This document shows positions 10,710-18,878 of a stretch of 64,000 nucleotides of DNA, piece after piece. Position numbers and translations under genes: made by a program. Source of the stretch: Streptomyces alfalfae. GTDB lineage: Bacteria > Actinomycetota > Actinomycetes > Streptomycetales > Streptomycetaceae. Location: the NCBI RefSeq assembly GCF_004127445.1, contig NZ_QEXM01000051.1, forward strand, positions 296,446-360,445, read 5' to 3'. Numbering within the stretch: position 1 is the stretch's first letter; the number at the start of each line of letters is the position of its first letter. Under the pieces are notes generated by a model. It ran no database searches and was not told the origin of the DNA. It saw nothing but the letters and a program-made list of their open reading frames with translations.

Positions 10710-11693
10710 CTACTCCCAGTCCCAGGCGATTCCGAGCAGCCCCGCCCGCACCTGCGGTTCCACCAGGTGCACCGACCGGTGGCTGCCGCTCAGCGTCAGT
10801 TCCTGCCGGCCGCCGCGCGGGGCGGCGGCCGAGTGCTGGGTGAAGCGGTGGCAGCGTACGGGCAGGGCCCGGTCGTCGAAGCGGATCTGCAGCGCGTACT
10901 GCCCGCCCGCGAAGGGGAAGCCCCGGACGTACTCGGCGGCCGGGCCCGCCGTGCCGTCCTCGAAGCCGTAGCCGAACAGATGCGTGTCGCCCGCCCGCAG
11001 CCGCGTGTCGAAGAGCAGCTCCGTGACGAGGACGCCCGTGTCCTGGTGCCAGCGCACCCGGCCCGTGCGGCAGTTCTCCAGGGCGCGCACGCGCACCCGG
11101 TCGGGGGCGCAGCCCGGGTCGCCGTGGTAGATGGCCACGTAGCGGTCGACGCCGTCCCGGTGGGCGCGCACGATGTGCTGCGACTCCCGCCCCGTCATCT
11201 CGCGGTGCGCGCCGATCCGCACCCGCTCGTGGTGCCCGATGGTGTGCAGCCCGCCGTCCGAGGGGCAGCCCAGCTCGGTGAGGAGCGTGCGCAGCACGTC
11301 CGACGCCTCCACCAGGGAGCGGTACGAACGGGCGGCGGGCCGTTCCCCGTCCCCGCGCTCGGCCGGCCGGGCCAGCAGCCGGATCAGTGACTCCTCGGGG
11401 AGCTGGAGTATCTCCTCCAGGGCGCGTACGGCGCGCAGCGACTCGGCGCGCCGCGGCCGGCGGGCGCCCTGCTGCCAGTAGCTCAGGCTGGTCACCCCGA
11501 CGGTGACGCCCTGCTGCGCCAGATGGTGCCGTACGCGCTGCAACGGCAGCCTGCGCGCGGCGATCGCGGCGCGCAGCGCGGTGTGGAAGGGGCCGGTGCG
11601 CAAGGCGGCCGCGAGGTCCGCCGGGTCGTCGTCCGGCGTCCGTGCCGTGTCCGTCGCGGACGCGCTCTCCGCGAGCCGTGTTCCCTGCCGCAC
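10710..11693 (-). CDS. helix-turn-helix (XRE-like) regulator of unknown target
   Basis: A 327-residue protein. The N-terminal part (TALRAAIAARRLPLQRVRHH ... GVTSLSYWQQGARRPRRAES) looks like an XRE-type HTH. The remainder (about 110-327) is a C-terminal domain I do not recognise, ending LLGIAWDWE. The GTG at 11693 is chosen because AAGGAG lies six bases upstream, and the longer frame to 11855 overlaps control DNA. A perfect palindrome TGTGAACGTTCACA sits immediately upstream of this Shine-Dalgarno, consistent with autoregulation. It is divergent from a secreted protease gene that it may control. Confidence 0.65.
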   Translation of the reverse strand: MRQGTRLAESASATDTARTPDDDPADLAAALRTGPFHTALRAAIAARRLPLQRVRHHLAQQGVTVGVTSLSYWQQGARRPRRAESLRAVRALEEILQLPEESLIRLLARPAERGDGERPAARSYRSLVEASDVLRTLLTELGCPSDGGLHTIGHHERVRIGAHREMTGRESQHIVRAHRDGVDRYVAIYHGDPGCAPDRVRVRALENCRTGRVRWHQDTGVLVTELLFDTRLRAGDTHLFGYGFEDGTAGPAAEYVRGFPFAGGQYALQIRFDDRALPVRCHRFTQHSAAAPRGGRQELTLSGSHRSVHLVEPQVRAGLLGIAWDWE

Positions 11694-11706
11694 ACCGGGC
11701 TCCTTC

Positions 11707-11720
11707 TGTGAACGTTCACA
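11707..11720. promoter_or_regulatory. perfect 14-bp palindrome, probable operator of the HTH gene
   Basis: TGTGAACGTTCACA is its own reverse complement. It lies directly upstream of the AAGGAG Shine-Dalgarno of the minus-strand HTH gene. The half-site GTTCACA recurs at 11780-11786, within the divergent intergenic region. Confidence 0.55.
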
Positions 11721-11779
11721 CCTGCCGCCCGGGCGTTCCCGCCGGTCGGAGCGGGCCAGCAGGTCGGTGTGAGGTCTGC

Positions 11780-11811
11780 GTTCACATCCGTTCGCCCGCC
11801 GTTCACGGCCC
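11780..11811 (+). promoter_or_regulatory. PHO-box-like triple direct repeat
   Basis: GTTCACATCC (11780), GTTCGCCCGCC (11790) and GTTCACGGCCC (11801) are successive direct repeats with 10- and 11-base steps. This resembles the 11-nt GTTCACC-type repeat units bound by PhoP in Streptomyces. The array is oriented toward the secreted protease gene at 11923. The same half-sites could instead belong to the adjacent HTH regulator. Confidence 0.5.
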
Positions 11812-11922
11812 AGGTGATTCCGCATTGAAGCGTGTTGACCTGCACCGGACAACACTCGATGCTCAATCGCAGCGTCCGGACGCGCTCCTTTCGCACCTCA
11901 CATCCCCACCGGGAGGAACGCG

Positions 11923-12594
11923 ATGCGCCCACCCCACAGCAGGAGCAGCAGCGGCAGACGCAGGGGCAAGATCGCCCTCGCACTCGCCGCGGCGGCCCTG
12001 TTCACCGCCCCCACGGCCACCGCCACGGCAGCCCCCGCCCCGACCCCCGTCACTTCCGTCGCCCCCGCCGCGGGCCAGGCGCGCGGCACGACGGCCGCCG
12101 ACTCGTCCGCCCTGGCCGCCCGGCGCCTGAACATCACCATGCAGGCGCAGCAGAAGAGCAACTGGTGCTGGGCCGCGGGCGGCAACACCATCGCGGCCTA
12201 CCTGGGCCGCAACTACAGCCAGAACCAGTTCTGCAACGCGGCCTTCGGCCGGAGCCAGAACACCGAGTGCCCCAACAACCAGGCCACCCTCGGCAACGTG
12301 CAGACCGGCCTGCGCTGGGCGGGCGTCAACCCCGGCTCGTACGTCAGCGGCTGGCTCCGCTACGCGACCGTGCAGGCCGAGGTCGACGCGGGCCGCCCGG
12401 TCGAGACCCGCATCCAGTGGTCCAACGGCGGCGGCCACATGCACGTCGTCTACGGCTACGACGACGCCAACAGCTGGGTCTACTGGGGCGACCCCTGGCC
12501 CTCCAGCGACCGATACAACTGGGCGTCGCACGCCTGGTACGTCGACAACAACACCTTCTCCTGGACCCACTCGCTCTACCGGATCGGGGCGTGA
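11923..12594 (+). CDS. secreted papain-like cysteine protease
   Basis: A 223-residue protein with a basic N-terminus (SGRRRGK), a hydrophobic signal segment (about 17-38) and an Ala/Pro-rich linker. The mature domain carries the catalytic Cys in NWCWAAGGNT (Cys82), a His in GGGHMHVVYGYD (His172 or His174), and an acidic residue in YWGDPW (Asp190). This order is that of papain-like proteases of the AvrRpt2/C70 type. Cys104 and Cys116 may form a disulfide. The substrate is unknown. It is followed with no gap by a membrane-anchored secreted protein, suggesting they work together. Confidence 0.8.
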   Translation: MRPPHSRSSSGRRRGKIALALAAAALFTAPTATATAAPAPTPVTSVAPAAGQARGTTAADSSALAARRLNITMQAQQKSNWCWAAGGNTIAAYLGRNYSQNQFCNAAFGRSQNTECPNNQATLGNVQTGLRWAGVNPGSYVSGWLRYATVQAEVDAGRPVETRIQWSNGGGHMHVVYGYDDANSWVYWGDPWPSSDRYNWASHAWYVDNNTFSWTHSLYRIGA

Positions 12595-12599
12595 CCGCG

Positions 12600-13454
12600 A
12601 TGACCCGCCACCTCCCCCGCCACCTGGGCAGGGCCGCGCTCGCCGGTTCGGCCGCCACGCTGCTGCTCGGCCTCGTGGCTCCCTCCGCCGTCGCCGACTC
12701 CGGCCCCGCCGCCCCCTCCGCGGCCTCCCGCGCCGCCGCGCACCGGGCCGCCGAGGCGCCCGGCACCCTCGACACGCTCTCCCGGTTCTTCGCCCGCGAA
12801 GGGGCGGTGAGCAGGGCCGCGGCCGACCCCCGGGTCGAGGGCAAGGCCGTGCCCGTCTACTACCTCTCCCCGGCGTTCGTCGCGGGTGAGAAGGGGGCGC
12901 CGGTCGCCCGCCTGGAGTTCCTCGCCAGCAAGGCGGTCTCCTCCGACGGCCAGGAGGCCTCCCTCTGGACCGTCGAGCGAGGCCGCTCGTGGCAGGTGGT
13001 GAACATCGCCACGGGGGACGACGAGACGCACTACGCGCGCGTGGGCGCACGGAAGCTCCCCGGAGGCACCGTCTTCCACGAGCCGCAGATCAACGCCTGG
13101 TACGTCCAGGGCGACGTGCGGGGCCACGCGCGCGTGCTGCCGCTCGACAAGGACGCGCGACGTGCCGTGGGCGCCGACGGCGCCTCGCTCGACGCCTACC
13201 GCGAGCGCGTCCACGAGGCGTACGGCGACAAGCTGCCCGGCTCGGCGTACGAGAAGTCGGGCAAGGCGGGCGGCTACGAGGAGAAGGCCGGCCGGGCGGA
13301 GAAGGCCGGCCGGGCGGACGGCCACGAGGGCGCCTCCGCGCCCTCCGGCGAGCCCATGGCGGCGGCCTCCTCGGTCGCCGGGGCCGGGGCGCTGCTTGCG
13401 CTCGGCCTCTCGGCCGCGGCGGTCCTGCGGCGCCGGCGGCGGCAGCGCGGCTGA
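12600..13454 (+). CDS. secreted, C-terminally membrane-anchored protein of unknown function
   Basis: A 284-residue protein with an N-terminal signal peptide (hydrophobic segment about 12-32) and a C-terminal transmembrane helix (SVAGAGALLALGLSAAAVL) followed by a run of arginines. No LAXTG sortase motif is seen. The central domain (about 55-220) has no motif I recognise. The linker contains a short internal duplication, EKAGRA twice, with a matching DNA repeat near 13282-13319. It starts 5 bp after the cysteine protease stop codon, or at an overlapping GTG at 12591. It may be the substrate, inhibitor or membrane dock of that protease. Confidence 0.7.
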   Translation: MTRHLPRHLGRAALAGSAATLLLGLVAPSAVADSGPAAPSAASRAAAHRAAEAPGTLDTLSRFFAREGAVSRAAADPRVEGKAVPVYYLSPAFVAGEKGAPVARLEFLASKAVSSDGQEASLWTVERGRSWQVVNIATGDDETHYARVGARKLPGGTVFHEPQINAWYVQGDVRGHARVLPLDKDARRAVGADGASLDAYRERVHEAYGDKLPGSAYEKSGKAGGYEEKAGRAEKAGRADGHEGASAPSGEPMAAASSVAGAGALLALGLSAAAVLRRRRRQRG

Positions 13455-13526
13455 CGGGCCTCCGGCCGCCCCCGCCCGTGGCCCGGGGCGGCCGGACTGT
13501 CGGTGCCCGCAAGTAGGCTGTCCGTC

Positions 13527-15758
13527 ATGGCCGACCCTTCCAGCTACCGCCCCAAGCCGGGACAGATCCCCGACGCCCCGGGGGTCTACAAATTCCGCGA
13601 CGAGCACCGCCGGGTGATCTATGTCGGGAAGGCCAAGAGCCTGCGCCAGCGCCTGGCGAACTACTTCCAGGACCTGGCGGGCCTCCATCCGCGTACGCGC
13701 TCCATGGTCACGACGGCGGCCTCCGTCGAGTGGACCGTGGTCAACAACGAGGTCGAGGCGCTCCAACTGGAGTACTCCTGGATCAAGGAGTTCGACCCCC
13801 GGTTCAACGTCAAGTACCGCGACGACAAGAGCTACCCCTACCTCGCGGTGACGCTGAACGAACAGTTCCCGCGCGTGCAGGTGATGCGCGGCCACAAGAA
13901 GAAGGGCGTGCGGTACTTCGGCCCGTACAGCCACGCCTGGGCCATCCGTGACACCGTGGACCTGCTCCTGCGCGCCTTCCCGGTCCGCACGTGCTCCGCG
14001 GGGGTCTTCAAGAACGCCGCCCGCACCGGCCGCCCCTGCCTGCTCGGCTACATCGGCAAGTGCTCGGCGCCCTGCGTGGAGCGCGTCACCCCCGAGGCCC
14101 ACAGGGAGCTTGCCGAAGACTTCTGCGACTTCATGGCGGGCCGCACCGGCACGTACATCCGCCGCCTGGAGCGGCAGATGGCGGACGCCGCGGAGGAGAT
14201 GGAGTACGAGAAGGCGGCGCGGCTGCGCGACGACATAGAGGCGCTCAAGAAGGCGATGGAGAAGAGCGCCGTCGTCCTCGCCGACGCCACCGACGCCGAC
14301 CTCATCGCCCTCGCCGAGGACGAGCTGGAGGCGGCCGTCCAGATCTTCCACGTCCGCGGCGGCCGGGTGCGCGGCCAGCGCGGCTGGGTCACCGACAAGG
14401 TGGAGGCGGTCACCAGCGGCGACCTCGTCGAACACGCCCTCCAGCAGCTCTACGGAGAGGAGAGCGGGGACACCGTGCCCAAGGAGGTGCTGGTCCCCGC
14501 CCTGCCCGACCCCGTGGAGCCGGTGCAGGCGTGGCTGACGGAGCGCCGCGGGGCCAACGTCTCGCTGCGCATCCCGCAGCGCGGCGACAAGAAGGCCCTG
14601 ATGGAGACCGTCGCGAGGAACGCACAGCAGTCCCTCGTCCTGCACAAGACCAAGCGCGCCTCCGACCTCACCACCCGCTCCCGCGCCCTGGAGGAGATCG
14701 CCGCCGCCCTGGAGCTGGACAGCGCCCCCCTGCGCATCGAGTGCTACGACATCTCGCATCTCCAGGGCGACGACGTCGTGGCGTCGATGGTGGTCTTCGA
14801 GGACGGCCTCGCCAGGAAGAGCGAGTACCGCCGCTTCCAGATCAAGGGCTTCGAGGGGCAGGACGACGTCCGCTCCATGCACGAGGTGATCACCCGCCGC
14901 TTCCGGCGCTACCTCTCCGACAAGGAGCGGACGGGGGAGTGGTCCCCCGAGGACGCCGGGAGCGCCGGGGCCGCCGGAACCCCCGGGGCCGGCGAGGACG
15001 GCCCCCTGTCGGGCCTGACCGAGGAGGACGGGCGGCCCAAGCGGTTCGCGTATCCGCCGCAGCTCGTCGTGGTCGACGGCGGCCGGCCGCAGGTCGCCGC
15101 CGCCCAGCGGGCCCTCGACGAGCTGGGCATCGACGACATCGCGGTCTGCGGCCTCGCCAAGCGCCTGGAGGAGGTCTGGGTCCCTGACGAGGACGACCCG
15201 GTGATCCTGCCGCGCACCAGCGAGGGGCTCTATCTCCTGCAGCGCGTGCGCGACGAGGCGCACCGCTTCGCCATCACCTACCAGCGGACCAAGCGGGCCA
15301 AGCGCTTCAAGGCGGGGCCGCTGGACGAGGTGCGGGGCCTGGGCGACGCCCGCAAGCGGACGGTGATCAAGCACTTCGGCTCCGTGAAGCGGCTCCGCGC
15401 GGCGACGATCGACCAGATCTGCGAGGTCCCCGGGGTGGGCCGCAAGACCGCCGAGGCCATCGCGGTGGCCCTTGCCCAGGCGGCGCCCCCGGCCCCCGCG
15501 GTCAACATGACGACCGGCGAGATCCTGGAGGACGAGGAGCCCGCGATGAATGTCCCGGAGGACGAGGCGCCAGGGGAGATCATCCCGGAGGACGAGGCGC
15601 CCGCGGAGAACCCGGAGCTTCCCGCGGACGCCGCCAGGATGGCCGAGAATCAGGAGCTCCCCGCCGAGGGCATGCCCGGCGGGCACGAGAGCGTTGAAGA
15701 CGGTGGGGAGCCCGTGACCACGGGTTCCCCGGAAGAACGACGGGGGCACACGACATGA
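13527..15758 (+). CDS. uvrC: UvrABC excinuclease subunit C
   Basis: Makes both incisions in nucleotide excision repair. It is 743 residues long. The N-terminal GIY-YIG nuclease domain contains GVYKFRDEHRRVIYVGKAKS, a UVR domain (YEKAARLRDDIEALKKAMEK) binds UvrB, the central RNase H-like endonuclease domain includes YDISHLQGDDVVASMVVFE, and helix-hairpin-helix motifs end in CEVPGVGRKTAEAIAVAL. The ATG at 13527 (MADPSSYRPKPGQIPD) is the conserved start. An unusual acidic tail of about 80 residues, with repeated PEDEAPGE/PEDEAPAE units, follows the HhH domain. Its stop codon overlaps rapZ (ATGA). Confidence 0.96.
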   Translation: MADPSSYRPKPGQIPDAPGVYKFRDEHRRVIYVGKAKSLRQRLANYFQDLAGLHPRTRSMVTTAASVEWTVVNNEVEALQLEYSWIKEFDPRFNVKYRDDKSYPYLAVTLNEQFPRVQVMRGHKKKGVRYFGPYSHAWAIRDTVDLLLRAFPVRTCSAGVFKNAARTGRPCLLGYIGKCSAPCVERVTPEAHRELAEDFCDFMAGRTGTYIRRLERQMADAAEEMEYEKAARLRDDIEALKKAMEKSAVVLADATDADLIALAEDELEAAVQIFHVRGGRVRGQRGWVTDKVEAVTSGDLVEHALQQLYGEESGDTVPKEVLVPALPDPVEPVQAWLTERRGANVSLRIPQRGDKKALMETVARNAQQSLVLHKTKRASDLTTRSRALEEIAAALELDSAPLRIECYDISHLQGDDVVASMVVFEDGLARKSEYRRFQIKGFEGQDDVRSMHEVITRRFRRYLSDKERTGEWSPEDAGSAGAAGTPGAGEDGPLSGLTEEDGRPKRFAYPPQLVVVDGGRPQVAAAQRALDELGIDDIAVCGLAKRLEEVWVPDEDDPVILPRTSEGLYLLQRVRDEAHRFAITYQRTKRAKRFKAGPLDEVRGLGDARKRTVIKHFGSVKRLRAATIDQICEVPGVGRKTAEAIAVALAQAAPPAPAVNMTTGEILEDEEPAMNVPEDEAPGEIIPEDEAPAENPELPADAARMAENQELPAEGMPGGHESVEDGGEPVTTGSPEERRGHTT

Positions 15759-16705
15759 GCGAGCACGACGAAGGTGGAGAGCAAGTGAGCGCGGGAACGC
15801 CCAACGCGGGAACGCCCATCGAGACGCCCGGAGTCCCCGAAGCGGCGATCCCCGAACTGGTGATCATCTCCGGCATGTCGGGCGCCGGACGCAGCACGGC
15901 CGCGAAGTGCCTGGAGGACCTCGGCTGGTTCGTCGTCGACAACCTGCCGCCCGCGCTGATCCCCACGATGGTGGAGCTCGGCGCCCGCTCCCAGGGCAAC
16001 GTGGCCCGCATCGCGGTCGTCGTCGACGTACGCGGCAGGCGCTTCTTCGACAACCTGCGCGAATCCCTGGCCGAGCTGGAGTCCAAGAACGTCACGCGGC
16101 GCATCGTCTTCCTGGAGTCCTCCGACGACGCCCTGGTCCGCCGCTTCGAGTCGGTCCGCCGCCCGCACCCCCTCCAGGGCGACGGCCGCATCGTCGACGG
16201 CATCGCGGCCGAGCGCGACCTGCTGCGCGAGCTGCGCGGCGACGCCGACCTGGTCATCGACACCTCCAGCCTGAACGTGCACGAGCTGCGCGCCAAGATG
16301 GACGCCTCGTTCGCGGGCGAGGAGGAGCCCGAGCTGCGGGCCACCGTGATGTCCTTCGGCTTCAAGTACGGCCTGCCGGTCGACGCCGACCTGGTCGTGG
16401 ACATGCGCTTCCTGCCCAACCCGCACTGGGTCCCGGAGCTGCGCCAGTACACCGGTCTGAACGAGGAGGTCGCGGCGTACGTCTTCAACCAGCCGGGCGC
16501 CAAGGAGTTCCTCGACAGGTACGCGGAGATGCTCCAGCTCATCGCCGCGGGCTACCGCCGCGAGGGCAAGCGGTATGTGACGATCGCGGTCGGCTGCACG
16601 GGCGGCAAGCACCGCTCCGTCGCCATGTCGGAGAAGCTCGCGGCGCGCCTGGCGTCCGAGGGCGTGGAGACCGTCATCGTCCACCGGGACATGGGGCGCG
16701 AGTGA
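15755..16705 (+). CDS. rapZ: RNase adapter RapZ / YvcJ-type P-loop protein
   Basis: A 316-residue member of the RapZ (YvcJ) family, nucleotide-binding proteins that in E. coli guide RNase E to a small RNA controlling amino-sugar synthesis. The Walker A is GMSGAGRST (40-48). Arg replaces the usual Lys, which to my knowledge is common in actinobacterial members. VVDNLPPALIPTM and the C-terminal GCTGGKHRSVAMSEKLA are family signatures. A 30-residue N-terminal extension is Gly/Pro/Thr-rich. It overlaps uvrC by 4 bp and yvcK by 4 bp, indicating translational coupling. Confidence 0.93.
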   Translation: MSEHDEGGEQVSAGTPNAGTPIETPGVPEAAIPELVIISGMSGAGRSTAAKCLEDLGWFVVDNLPPALIPTMVELGARSQGNVARIAVVVDVRGRRFFDNLRESLAELESKNVTRRIVFLESSDDALVRRFESVRRPHPLQGDGRIVDGIAAERDLLRELRGDADLVIDTSSLNVHELRAKMDASFAGEEEPELRATVMSFGFKYGLPVDADLVVDMRFLPNPHWVPELRQYTGLNEEVAAYVFNQPGAKEFLDRYAEMLQLIAAGYRREGKRYVTIAVGCTGGKHRSVAMSEKLAARLASEGVETVIVHRDMGRE

Positions 16706-17724
16706 AGCCGACCCGCCGGACCGTCCGCCTGAGCCGTCTGGGCCGCAAGCGGGGCACCCAGCCGAAGGTGGTCGCGCTCGGCGGGGGCATGGGCCTGTCC
16801 GCCTCGCTCGCCGCGCTGCGCCGCATCACCGGCGCCGGGGACCTCACCGCCGTCGTCACGGTCGCCGACGACGGCGGCTCCAGCGGCCGCCTCCGCGACG
16901 AACTGGGCGTGCTGCCCCCCGGCGACCTGCGCAAGGCGCTCGCCGCGCTCTGCGGCGACGACGACTGGGGCCAGACCTGGGCCCGCGTCATCCAGCACCG
17001 CTTCCAGTCCAAGGGCGACCTGCACGAACACGCGGTCGGAAATCTGCTGATCGTCGCCCTGTGGGAGCAGCTCGGCGACCACGTCCAGGCCCTGGACCTG
17101 GTGGGACGGCTGCTCGGCGCGCAGGGCCGGGTCCTGCCCATGTCGGCCGTGCCGCTGGAACTCCAGGCCCTGGTCAAGGGCCACGACCCGGCGCGCCCGG
17201 AGGCCGTGGACACCGTCCGCGGCCAGGCCACGGTGGCGCTGACCCCGGGCGAGGTCCAGTCCGTGCACGTGGTCCCGCACGACCCGCCGGCCGTCCCCGA
17301 GGCGGTCGCCGCCGTCCTCGACGCGGACTGGGTGGTGCTCGGCCCCGGCTCCTGGTTCTCCTCGGTGATCCCCCACCTCCTGGTGCCGGAACTGCTCGAC
17401 GCGCTCACCGAGACGAAGGCCCGCAGGGTCCTCTCGCTCAACCTCGCGCCGCAACCGGGAGAAACCGATGGCTTCTCTCCGCAGCGTCATTTGGAGGTTT
17501 TGGCCCGACACGCCCCTAAACTCGCCCTGGACGTGGTGCTGGCCGACGAGGCCGCCGTGCCCGACCGTGAGTCACTCACCGATGCCGCGAAGCGGTTCGG
17601 CGCCACGGTCGAGCTGGCGCCGGTGGCCCGGCCCGACGGGACTCCCAGGCACGATCCGGAGCTCCTGGCAGCCGCGTACGACCGTATTTTTCGGATGCAT
17701 GGAAGGATCGGCCCATGGCGATGA
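16702..17724 (+). CDS. yvcK: gluconeogenesis factor YvcK/CofD-like protein
   Basis: A 340-residue protein starting at a GTG that overlaps the rapZ stop. The family has a Rossmann-like fold related to CofD and affects carbon flux and cell-wall synthesis in Gram-positives. Clear signatures are VVALGGGMGLSASLAALRR near the N-terminus, VTVADDGGSSGRLRDEL, PPGDLRKALAAL, HAVGNLLIVAL and VLGPGSWFSSVIPHLL. It is the third gene of the uvrC-rapZ-yvcK-whiA run. It overlaps whiA by 10 bp. Confidence 0.93.
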   Translation: MKPTRRTVRLSRLGRKRGTQPKVVALGGGMGLSASLAALRRITGAGDLTAVVTVADDGGSSGRLRDELGVLPPGDLRKALAALCGDDDWGQTWARVIQHRFQSKGDLHEHAVGNLLIVALWEQLGDHVQALDLVGRLLGAQGRVLPMSAVPLELQALVKGHDPARPEAVDTVRGQATVALTPGEVQSVHVVPHDPPAVPEAVAAVLDADWVVLGPGSWFSSVIPHLLVPELLDALTETKARRVLSLNLAPQPGETDGFSPQRHLEVLARHAPKLALDVVLADEAAVPDRESLTDAAKRFGATVELAPVARPDGTPRHDPELLAAAYDRIFRMHGRIGPWR

Positions 17725-18704
17725 CGGCAGCGGTGAAGGACGAGATCTCCCGGCTCCCCGTCACCCGGACCTGCTGCAGGAAGGCGGAAGTCTCGGCGAT
17801 CCTGCGGTTCGCGGGCGGCCTCCACCTGGTGAGCGGCCGCATCGTGATCGAGGCGGAGCTGGACACCGCGATGGCGGCACGACGCCTGAAGCGGGACATC
17901 CTGGAGATCTTCGGGCACAGCTCGGAACTGATCGTGATGGCCCCCGGCGGCCTGCGGCGCGGCTCGCGTTACGTCGTCCGGGTGGTCGCGGGCGGCGATC
18001 AGCTCGCCCGCCAGACGGGCCTGGTGGACGGCCGCGGCCGGCCGATCCGGGGGCTGCCGCCGCAGGTGGTCTCGGGGGCCACCTGCGACGCCGAGGCGGC
18101 CTGGCGCGGGGCGTTCCTCGCGCACGGCTCGCTCACCGAGCCCGGCCGGTCCTCCTCCCTGGAGGTGACGTGCCCGGGCCCGGAGGCCGCCCTCGCCCTG
18201 GTCGGCGCCGCGCGCAGACTCCAGATCGCCGGCAAGGCGCGCGAGGTGCGGGGCGTGGACCGGGTCGTCGTGCGGGACGGGGACGCGATCGGCGCGCTGC
18301 TCACCCGCCTCGGGGCGCACGAGTCGGTGCTCGCCTGGGAGGAGCGGCGGATGCGGCGCGAGGTGCGCGCCACCGCCAACCGCCTGGCCAACTTCGACGA
18401 CGCGAACCTGCGCCGCTCGGCCCGCGCGGCCGTCGCCGCGGGCGCCCGGGTGCAGCGCGCCCTGGAGATCCTCGCCGACGAGGTGCCGGAGCACCTGGCC
18501 GCCGCGGGCCGGCTGCGCATGGAGCACAAGCAGGCCTCCCTGGAGGAGCTGGGCGCGCTCGCCGACCCGCCGCTGACCAAGGACGCCGTGGCGGGCCGTA
18601 TCCGCCGGCTGCTCGCGATGGCCGACAAGCGGGCCCAGGACCTGGGCATCCCGGGCACGGAGTCCAATCTGGCCGATGACCTCGCCGACAACATGGCCGT
18701 CTGA
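17715..18704 (+). CDS. whiA: sporulation transcription factor WhiA
   Basis: A 329-residue DNA-binding regulator needed for the switch from aerial growth to sporulation septation, acting with WhiB. The N-terminal half (about 10-190) is related to LAGLIDADG homing endonucleases but lacks catalytic residues, for example LRFAGGLHLVSGRIVIEAEL. The C-terminal HTH is near 230-315, with ANRLANFDDANLRRSARAAV and LGALADPPLTKDAVAGRIRR. It starts inside the end of yvcK. The rapZ-yvcK-whiA order is strongly conserved in Gram-positive bacteria. Confidence 0.97.
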   Translation: MAMTAAVKDEISRLPVTRTCCRKAEVSAILRFAGGLHLVSGRIVIEAELDTAMAARRLKRDILEIFGHSSELIVMAPGGLRRGSRYVVRVVAGGDQLARQTGLVDGRGRPIRGLPPQVVSGATCDAEAAWRGAFLAHGSLTEPGRSSSLEVTCPGPEAALALVGAARRLQIAGKAREVRGVDRVVVRDGDAIGALLTRLGAHESVLAWEERRMRREVRATANRLANFDDANLRRSARAAVAAGARVQRALEILADEVPEHLAAAGRLRMEHKQASLEELGALADPPLTKDAVAGRIRRLLAMADKRAQDLGIPGTESNLADDLADNMAV

Positions 18705-18740
18705 GCCGCCGCCGGCCTCCCGCGCCCCCATGTCACACCA

Positions 18741-18771
18741 GCCGCCGGCGCCCCTTGAGGGCGTCGGCGGC
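18741..18771 (+). terminator. terminator of the uvrC-whiA operon
   Basis: A 12-bp stem, GCCGCCGGCGCC (18741-18752) with GGCGTCGGCGGC (18760-18771) including one G-T pair, is followed by TTCCGTTTC. It lies 37 bp after the whiA stop. Confidence 0.8.
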
Positions 18772-18878
18772 TTCCGTTTCCCGTGGCGCCCGCCTTCACC
18801 CGCTGTATTGACTTGATCATGCACTGTCACGAGCCTGGCATCCGGCACACCGGTGCCGGACAACCACAAGGGGGGCTC

